Source of the DNA: Oenanthe sinensis
Lineage: Eukaryota; Streptophyta; Magnoliopsida; Apiales; Apiaceae
NCBI GenBank assembly: GCA_028671895.1
Contig: CM053798.1
Location: 10,755,501 to 10,819,500 of the forward strand
Reading direction: 5' to 3'
Length of the DNA stretch: 64,000 bases
The notes beneath the pieces were generated by a model. It had not been told where the DNA came from and searched no databases. It worked only from the letters and a program-made list of their open reading frames with translations. Each line of letters opens with the position of its first letter. Position 1 is the stretch's first letter. A program made the translations under genes and the position numbers. This document shows, piece by piece, positions 56,072 to 64,000 of the stretch.

Positions 56072-59000
56072 ACTAGGGTAAAGAAAGTAACCCTAATCCT
56101 GGACAGTGGATGCTCAAGACATATGACTGGAAAGAAATCCCTGCTTACAGACTTTGAGGAAATGGCTGGCCCAGAAGTATCCTTTGGAGATGGCAACAAA
56201 GGACAAACACTGGGATATGGAAAGATTGTACTTGGGAATGTCATCATTGAACAAGTAGCTCTAGTTGATGGCTTAAGGCACAATTTAATAAGCATAAGTC
56301 AACTTGGAGACAAAGGTTACCATACTGGCTTTGACAACAAAGAGTGTCTTGTGACTCACAAAGAAACAGGCATTGTGGTTTTCAAAGGACACAGACATGG
56401 TAACATTTATGAAGCCAGCTTGGAGGATTGCATAAACAGTGAAGTCACATGTCTATACAGCAAGGCCTCAACTGAAGAAAGCTGGAAATGGCACAAGAAA
56501 CTGTCACACATCAACTTCAAAACACTCAACAAGTTGGTTAAACAGAATCTTGTAAGAGGATTACCACAAGTTGATTTTGTACAAGATGGACTTTGTGAAG
56601 CATGTCAACTTGGAAAACAAAGGAAATCATCCTTCAAGAGCAAGACAATAAATACCATTTCTGAACCCTTTTATTTACTACATCTTGATTTATTTGGTCC
56701 AGTAAATGTTATGTCAATTAACAAAAATAAATATACTCTTGTTATTGTAGATGATTTTACAAGATTCACATGGGTTTTCTTTCTACATTCAAAGGATGGA
56801 GCTTCTCAACACATAATAGATCATATCACTTTTCTGGAAAGAAAATCAAAGAAAATAGTAAGAATTCTGAGGAGTGACAATGGTACTGAATTCAAGAATT
56901 CAATCATGGAGAACCACTGTGCATCAAAGGGAATTACTCAACAATTTTCTGCACCAGGAACTCCTCAATAAAATGGAGTTGTGGAAAGAAAGAATAGGAC
57001 ACTCATAGAAGCTGCCAGAACAATGTTGGCAGAGTCTAAGCTGCCAGTATATTTTTGGGCTGAGGCAGTCAATACAGCATGTTTCACTCAAAACTGCACT
57101 CTAATAAACATGCATGGAAAGACTCCCTATGAAATGATAAAGGACAAGAAGCCAAGTGTAAAACACTTTCACATATTTGGATGCAAGTGTTATGTACTGA
57201 AAGTACATCCTGAAAATCTAAGCAAATTCGAAGCCAAGGCAGATGAATCAATCTTTCTTGGATATGCATCGAACACAAAAGCATTTAGAGTGTTTAATCT
57301 CAGAACCAAAATTGTTATGGAATCTATTCATGTTGCATTTGATGATAAAAAGTTTACAGAATTGCAGGATGAGTCAGAGTCTACAACACTGGAATTTGAA
57401 AATCTAAAAAGTTCTGAGATAAATGAAGAAGAAGAGGATGAAGACCCTAGAATAAATCCTGAACTAACACATGAACCTGCACATTCTGAGGGGGAGCCAG
57501 AAAATTCAACTTCAAATAATTCAGAGTCTAACAGGTCAGGGTCTACCCAGACAGAGTCTATCCAGACAGAGTCTAGACAGATAGAGTCTAACTCATCAGG
57601 GTCTGGATCAAGCAACTCTAAACTCTTGTCAGAGTCAAGCAATTTAGGGGGAGCCTCTTCATTTGAATTTCACTCAAATACAGAAGATGCAAATGACTTA
57701 GGGGGAGCTTCAAGTTCAAGAACCAATCTTCCACCTGCTAGAAAATGGACAAGGAATCACACTCCTGATTTAATAATTGGTGATCCTGAGAGTGGTGTAC
57801 AAACAAGAACAACCACTCAAAATGAATGTCTTTATAGCTGTTTTCTCTCAAAGAATGAACCCAAGAAAATTGAGGAAGCCTTGCAAGACCCTGATTGGAT
57901 TATTGCAATGCAAGAAGAATTGAATGAATTTGAGAGAAATAAAGTGTGGAAACTTGTACCAAGACCTAGAAATAGATCAGTGGTTGGTGCAAAATGGGTG
58001 TATAGAAATAAACTTGATGAGAATGGAACTGTAGTAAGAAATAAAGCAAGGCTAGTTGCAAAAGGATACTCACAGGAGGAAGGAATTGACTATGATGAAA
58101 CTTTTGCACCAGTAGCAAGATTGGAAGCTATTAGAATATTTCTAGCCTTTGCAGCTCATTCAAAATTCAAGGTGTATCAGATGGATGTGAAAAGTGCTTT
58201 CTTAAATGGAGAATTGGAAGAAGAAGTCTATGTGGAGCAACCACCAGGATTTGTTGATTCAAAGTTTCCTGATCATGTTTACAGGTTAGACAAGGCACTA
58301 TATGGATTAAAGCAAGCACCTAGAGCATGGTATGAAACTCTTTCAAAATTCCTTCTTGAAAATGGATTCACAAGAGGTACCATTGACAAAACTCTCTTTA
58401 TTAGAAAATATAAAGGTGATATTTTGCTTGTCCAAATTTATGTTGATGATATTATATTTGGATCTACTAATGATAATCTCTGTGAAAAGTTTAGTCAACT
58501 AATGCAATCAAATTATGAAATGAGCATGATGGGAGAATTAAACTTCTTTTTGGGGCTTCAAGTCAAACAGAATGATGATGGAATTTTCATCAATCAAACA
58601 AAGTATGTAAAAGAACTGTTGAAAAAGTTTGATATGCAAGATTCTGCATCTGCTAAAACTCCCATGTCAACAGCTACTAAGCTAGACTCTGACCCAAAGG
58701 GTAAGAAAGTTGACAACACTAGTTACAGAGGTATGATTGGCTCATTGTTATATTTAACTGCTAGTAGACCAGATATAATGTTTGCAACTTGTCTGTGTGC
58801 TAGATTTCAAGCTGACCCTAGAGAATCACACTTAATAGCTGTGAAAAGAATTTTTAGATATCTCAAAGGGGCACAAACTCTTGGACTTTGGTATCCTAGA
58901 GAGTCAGATTTTTTACTAATTGGCTATTCAGATTCTGACTATGCAGGATGCAAAGTAGATAGGAAAAGCACAACATGACAGTGCCAGTTTCTTGGCAACC

Positions 59001-59380
59001 GATTAATTTCCTGGTTTAGCAAGAAACAACAGACTGTATCAACCTCAACAGCTGAGGCTGAATACATTGCAGCTGGAAGTTGCTGTGCTCAAATCCTGTG
59101 GATGAGAAATCAATTACTTGATTATGGACTAACATTCTCAAATATTCCTATGTATTGTGATAATACTAGTGCTATTAAAATTGCAGAGAATCCAGTCCAA
59201 CACTCCAGAACAAAGCACATTGATGTCAGGTATCACTTTATTAGAGAACATGTTGAAAATGGTACTGTGACACTTCACTATGTTCCAACTGACAGACAGA
59301 TTGCAGATATTTTAACAAAACCACTTGATGAGTCTACCTTTCTCAGACTGGTAGGTGAATTAGGCATGTTAAATATATAA
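56069..59380 (+). pseudogene. pol: Element E pol (PR-IN-RT-RNase H), nearly intact, two stops
   Basis: 1104 codons in one frame. Protease LDSGCSRHMTG (about 56100); DGLRHNLISISQL; GAG-pre-integrase WKWHKKLSHINFK; integrase zinc-binding and core with HLDLFGPVNVMS (about 56684) and RSDNGTEFKN (about 56873); TAA 56969 (Gln to stop, a transition) in PQQNGVVERKNR; linker 57430-57730 built of the E word (TESIQTESRQIES) and three GGGGGAG tracts; reverse transcriptase WVYRNKLDENG to YVDDIIFGSTN (about 58440); RNase H LIGYSDSDYAGC, TGA 58976, STAEAEYIAAG, and DILTKPLDES. It ends GMLNI. The catalytic residues of all four enzymes are visible. Confidence 0.93.
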
Positions 59381-59827
59381 GTGATCAAAAATTACAAGAA
59401 GCAAGGTATGTACTTTAATTATAGTCCCTGTCTTAACACACTGTGATTAATTGTTAGTGCAACATTTTGTTTGGTATTTTACCTTGATAGAGTCTAGACT
59501 CTGACGAGTCTGTAGACTCTGAAAGTCAGTAGACTCTGAGAAAATTATCGCTTAGACTCTGAAACGGTTAAAATTCGCGCCTGCAGACTCTGATTGCATT
59601 TAAAATGTTCAAATGACTTGAAATAAGCGGTAACAGTTATTTTTTGACCGGCGACAGGCTGTAGACTCGTGTGTATTGTATGCAACTTGAACAAAATAGA
59701 ATTTTTCATACAATTTACTCACTTGTTTATTGCAATTGATTTCTAAGGCAAAAATATTCACAGAGCTTTTTACGAACCCTAGCTAAATTCTTCAAGCTTC
59801 TCCATCACTTTCAACTCAACAACTTTA
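59381..59827 (+). other. Spacer between pol and third ORF of E, with inverted E words
   Basis: At least five AGACTCTGA words (the reverse complement of the LTR word TCAGAGTCT) occur between 59489 and 59593, plus variants to 59665. No gene. A T-rich, CAACTC-containing leader runs into the ATG at 59828. Confidence 0.8.
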
Positions 59828-62800
59828 ATGGCTGCAGTTTCTACTGTCATGAGAGGACCCAAGGCGATTGCGTTCACATTTGGGGATTTCGAGTTCATGA
59901 CCACAAATCATGTTGCTGCTCTTGGAGATAAGAAAGGGGTAGACGCTGACTACTACCCTGTGATGGATTTCTTGGAACAATCCGAGCTACACTACATACT
60001 CAAGGCATCACCAGTCATTCACATGGATGCTGTATCACAAGCATGGAGCACTGCAAAGGTAGTTGATCCTTCTCAGGATCAACCAGGTAAAATAATGTTT
60101 ACCTTTGGTTCGACTACATTTGATGTCACTGCAGATGTGCTTAATTCTGTGTTTAAACTGCCTGTTAAGTCTACTTTTGATGAAATTGTATCTGATGATG
60201 ACATTAAAAGCATGTTTAAGGCAATAGGTTATTCTGCTAGCTTAGATAACATGAGCAAGATAACTAGGCCTTACTTAAGGAAAGAATGGTCATTTTTCTT
60301 CGATCAAATTGCTAAGTGTTTTACTGGTAAGTGTAGTGGATTTGATGCTATTACTGCTATTACTTATCAAATTGGTCATAGTCTCCTATTTGATAGAATA
60401 ATCAACATTGGTGATATGTTGCTCACTCAAATGGGAGCAAAATTAAATAATGTGCATGAGGGGAGAAAGAAAGTCTACTATCATAGATTTCTTATGATTC
60501 TCCTCAATCACTTCATTCCTGACATGTCAACCAAGTTGGCAGATGATTGCTGTGTGCAGGCATACAAACAGCAAAGGAGGATATTCTCTGACATTAAGAG
60601 AATTGATGACAAAAAGAAGAGTCTACCTGCAATGACATATCCACAGGTAATGCAGGTAAAACTCTCATCCTACAAACCTTCTATCTACAATGCTTCATTT
60701 TTTGGTGGTGAAATGGTGCAGGAACAAATAATGGAGAGTCCCCCTACACCTACCCAAGTCACCCAATCCCCTTCAATTATACAATCTTCCAAGCCAAAAT
60801 CCAAAAAGAAACCAACCTATGGTGTCTCTCAACAGGCACCAGTTGTAAAGAGGAGAAAATTGATTCAATCTAGGCTTATAGATGAGCACAGTGATGAGGA
60901 GCTCAATCCACTAGAGAAGCAAGTTGTTGAAGGACTTTCTTTGCTAAAGGAAGGTCATGATACACTTGATTCTAACCTTCAAGCCAAGTCTGTAGACTCT
61001 CAAAAGGCTACAGACTCTGAAAAACCTAGGGAAGCACCTCAGGATTCTCATATTGAGTCTCCTGAGAAATCTTTTGCTAAGAAGTACAGAAGGTTAAGGA
61101 AGGCTTATTTTGCACACACACACAAGCCTGTTATTATAACTAACCCTGTTTTGCAGGAAATAGATGCTCCCAAGGCTCCTGCAGAGCCAGACTCTGAAAT
61201 CAAGAAAACTCCTGAACCAGAGTCTAATGTTGAGTCAGAGTCTAGACTGCCTTTAGACTCTGATCATGACACATTTTGGGAAGGAATGCCATTGGATGCA
61301 GCCTCATGCCTAATTGATGAGATCATTACTCCAAGTGATGAGGCACTGCTATTCTTATATCCTTTGGTAGAATCAGTTGAAGATCCAGAGCAATATCAGA
61401 CTAAATCTCAAGTCTTGGATTTTCTTTCAACCTATGAAGCCCTGAGGAAGAGAATGGAACAGGAGCTACAAATGTCTGCACAGGATGTGGTCAAAATTCT
61501 TTACAGCTACCTATTCAACTCTTCATTCCAAGAACAAGCAGCTGGGCTCATAGAAGGCAGAACTAATGAAGTTCTCAAAGCACTAGGTGTGCCAGACTCT
61601 GAACAGCAAATTACAAAGAAGCCTAAAAAGCTTAAGGTCCACAAAAGGAGAGCAACAAAGTCTGTTGCTGAGTTGGAAACTGAGATTGAGCAACCAGTTT
61701 TTAACTATGAAGCAATTTGGGATAATGGAGTTACCTACATGACAGCCATTCAATGGATCTCTCACATTCAACCTCTGTCAAGACAGGTGGCTGACTATCT
61801 TGTCCATAATATAGGTACAATTGCCAACAAATACATCTATCCAACCTACCAAAGTAGACTGGATCAATTCAAGGGCACTTATTTTCAAAGAGTAAGAAGG
61901 GAACTGCAGGACCTCTTCAATCTCACAGATGCCCAGGCAATCAATGCAATCCATCTCAGGGCCTTTCATCACAAGTTGGATGCATTTATTCTTGAAGAAC
62001 AACAGGAGGTAGCAGGTGGTGCAAGGCAGTTGGAGGATGGGACTAGTGCACCAGTGGTGACTAGTGGTAAAGATGCTCAGTCTGCCTCACCCACACAAGA
62101 ACCACCTAGTCAGAGGTTGGGTGATAGTGGGGCAGGAGAGTATGCTGTTGGGCCCTCCTTGCCAACTCATCAAAGAGCTGATGAGAACCCCAGTGATATG
62201 GGAGGACAGACTCTAATGGATGCTCATGAAGTGATTTCCCAATCTATTCTATCAGAGTCTATCCACCTTGAGGGGGAGTCTCATGCACCAACAGTCAAAG
62301 ATGGTGACACTCAGACTCTGGCTTCTAATGAAGTCATGCTGAAGCAGTCAGAGTCTAGAGTAGACCCTGAGACTGGAATACTGGAGCCAACAGACTCTGA
62401 AAAGAGAGAAGATGCTAGTAAGGGTTCAGAATCTGTTGATGCTCACCCCTTGGTGAAAACCCCTAGCCTTCAGACATTTGAAGGGGTTCCCCTCCATCAA
62501 GGTGGTTCAGGTATTGAAGCACCATTTTTATCTCTCAACCCCTCTTCTGTAGGTTTACTGAGTGCACCCTCCAAATTGAGTGACAAAAATTCTGAGAGGC
62601 TGGCACTGGACCAGGCAAAAGGAGAGGTAGATAAGGCTGTAGAGAGCCTGAGTGAGATTGAGAAAGTGGGTGACCAACCCCACTGTGAGCATGAGAGATT
62701 AGGGTATCCTGAACCTAGCTTTACTTATTGGGATCAAGATTTTCCAAAGAGTTGGTCCAATGAGTTGGAGCAGGGGATGGATGACAATTCACTATGTCTG

Positions 62801-64000
62801 ATTGTACAGATTGGCAAACAGGAGGAGGCTCTTGCTACTCAGAAATCATTTACACAGAGACCCCAACTTCACCTGGTGGATTCTCTAGCAAGGAGAGCAG
62901 ATAGAGTCATGGAGGCTTTGGTGGACAACCCTATCATTTTCACTGAGGCTGCAACATTGAAGTCAGAAGAACCTCTTTTACTAATGCCTATAAGGGCTAG
63001 ACTTCCAGAGTCTACAGTCTCTGATCACTCTCAGGAGGAGTCAGGGTCTATAGTCCCGTTTGCAGTTTCGGAGTCTACACCACCACCAGAGTCTACACCT
63101 CCATTCACAAAGCTAGAGCCTGTTGCTGAGGAATGCAATTCTGCAGATGATGATCTTGTTACTCCTTCTTTTATCTATTTTGATCAGGTGTTTCCTCAGT
63201 CTTGGGAGTCTGCACAGCAACGAGGCATCAATGATAAAGATTCTTTTGAGTGTATTTTGGATATTCATCTTTCTGAGGGACTTAAGGCTTTTCAGAAAAA
63301 ATCTTTTCAACAGGAACATGGTTACTATCCTGGTGAAGAAGATCAAGTCTTAGATGGAGCTGTTAAAGCTAAGCTGCCTGATGTTGCTGCTCAATTATCC
63401 AGTGTGGTCCAGGACATTTTTCATATTAAAACAAAGCTCACTGGTGTTGATAATACAACTTCTCTGCTCAATACAAGATTTGACAGAATTCACTCCCTTC
63501 AATTATCCAAAGAGGTCGCTTTTAAAGATGCTCTAGCTGCTATCACTACCACTCAAGCCTCTCTTTAAACTACAGTTTCTGATTTGACCACTAAGGTTGA
63601 TTCAGTTATTGCAGCCCAGGCCAATATCTCCACTGTTCTTGAGCAGATTCTTTTGGCTGTCACTAGTAATGATGATGTCAAAAAGGGGGAGAAGGTGAAA
63701 CAAGGTGAGTCCTCCAGGAGACATAAGGATGAGGGATGCAAGAATCAATCAAAGGGAGTTAAAAGGAGGAGAGGTGGTGATGATGGAGATAGTTCTCATG
63801 GTTCTAAGGGTCCTGATGGTGTGCAACAAAAGCAATCTGGAGTAGTAAGAACTCCAACACATCAGTCAGGGACTAGACATGGGAAATCAGAGTCTAAGTC
63901 AGACTCTGATAAGCAAAGAAAGAAGTCAGACTCTGATCAAACTCAAGAACCTTCATACTGGAAGTGCAGTCAATCAAATCTGCAACTTAGAGCTAAAAAG
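59828..64000 (+). pseudogene. Element E third ORF, over 1390 codons, one stop, open to window end
   Basis: Function unknown. ATG 59828 gives 1246 codons to a TAA at 63566, where the context SL-stop-TTVSDLTTKV suggests Gln to stop. The same frame then stays open to 64000. Residues 1-270 form the domain shared with C and D: WSTAKVV, FTFGSTTFDVT, LNSVFKLPV, KEWSFFFDQIAKCFTGK (about residue 150), FDAITAITYQIGHSLLFD, YYHRFLMILLNHF (about 216). Then come a basic stretch (KSKKKPTYG, VKRRRKL-like), long acidic Ser/Glu linkers written in the E word, a helical part around residues 640-720, and an internal repeat of about 48 residues (about 963-1009 and 1112-1160). After 63700 it is Lys/Arg/Ser-rich with KSDSD words. 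No signal peptide or transmembrane helix is seen. Nucleic-acid binding is plausible from the basic tracts but unproven. Confidence 0.85.
62714..63310 (+). repeat. Internal protein repeat in third ORF of E
   Basis: The segments at about 62714-62855 (SFTYWDQDFPKSWSNELEQG) and 63163-63310 (SFIYFDQVFPQSWESAQQRG) are diverged copies of one module, both ending in a Lys-Ser-Phe. They are separated by an E-word linker. Confidence 0.75.

Larger units (their letters stand above)
52956..64000 (+). mobile_element. Element E: SIRE-type copia retrotransposon, 3' part beyond window
   Basis: 5' LTR, primer site, gag, pol and most of the third ORF are present. With two stops in gag, two in pol and one in the third ORF, and no frameshift other than the normal gag/pol frame change, it is the best preserved copy in the window. 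The bases before it are TAATT (52951-52955), the expected left target copy. Its word TCAGAGTCT/AGACTCTGA is spread through non-coding and coding parts. Confidence 0.93.

Overview
This is repeat-dense plant nuclear DNA, most likely from a eudicot. The evidence is nested Ty1/copia LTR retrotransposons primed by plant initiator tRNA-Met, SIRE/Maximus-type pol proteins, a Stowaway-like MITE, a hAT-type MITE and AT-rich intergenic DNA. The species cannot be named from the sequence. No intact host gene was found, only exon-sized fragments.

Layout. 1-730: 3' end of plus-strand element A. 731-962 and 16160-22326: minus-strand copia element B, split by element C. 963-16159: element C, a complete 15.2 kb plus-strand copy with LTRs and TSD TCTTA. 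22327-24901: two LTR relics, G (minus) and H (probably plus). 24902-32540: AT-rich host-type DNA with a Stowaway-like MITE, a possible second MITE, a hAT MITE with a perfect 8-bp TSD, microsatellites and gene fragments. 32540-35820: relic of a different copia lineage, element I (minus). 36312-49236: element D, a complete 12.9 kb plus-strand copy with LTRs and TSD CAAGA. 49242-52955: relic F, an LTR, primer site and leader. 52956 to the window end: element E, the least decayed copy, running off the window.

Shared plan of B, C, D and E: LTR, tRNA-Met primer site, gag with two or more widely spaced zinc knuckles and a coiled coil, a frame change in C-E, pol (protease, integrase, reverse transcriptase, RNase H), a spacer, then a third very long open frame of about 4 kb, a GGGGGAGAT polypurine tract and the LTR. 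The third frame is the conserved part with no assigned enzymatic role. It keeps an N-terminal domain with an EWSFFF-type motif and an RFLMILLNH-type motif.

The most unusual pattern is that each family carries its own short DNA word, reiterated in its LTR, leader or spacers and in the disordered linkers of its proteins: TCAGAGTCT/AGACTCTGA in E, ATCAATTGAT/ATCAATCGAT in D, TTCGAGAT/TTCGACTT in C, CAGCAAGCTGA in B and H, TCGACACAT in F and G, and TCAGAGTTTA in A. A second dispersed pattern is internal copies of the GGGGGAG purine tract in C, D and E. These and the giant third frame are the best candidates for something undescribed.
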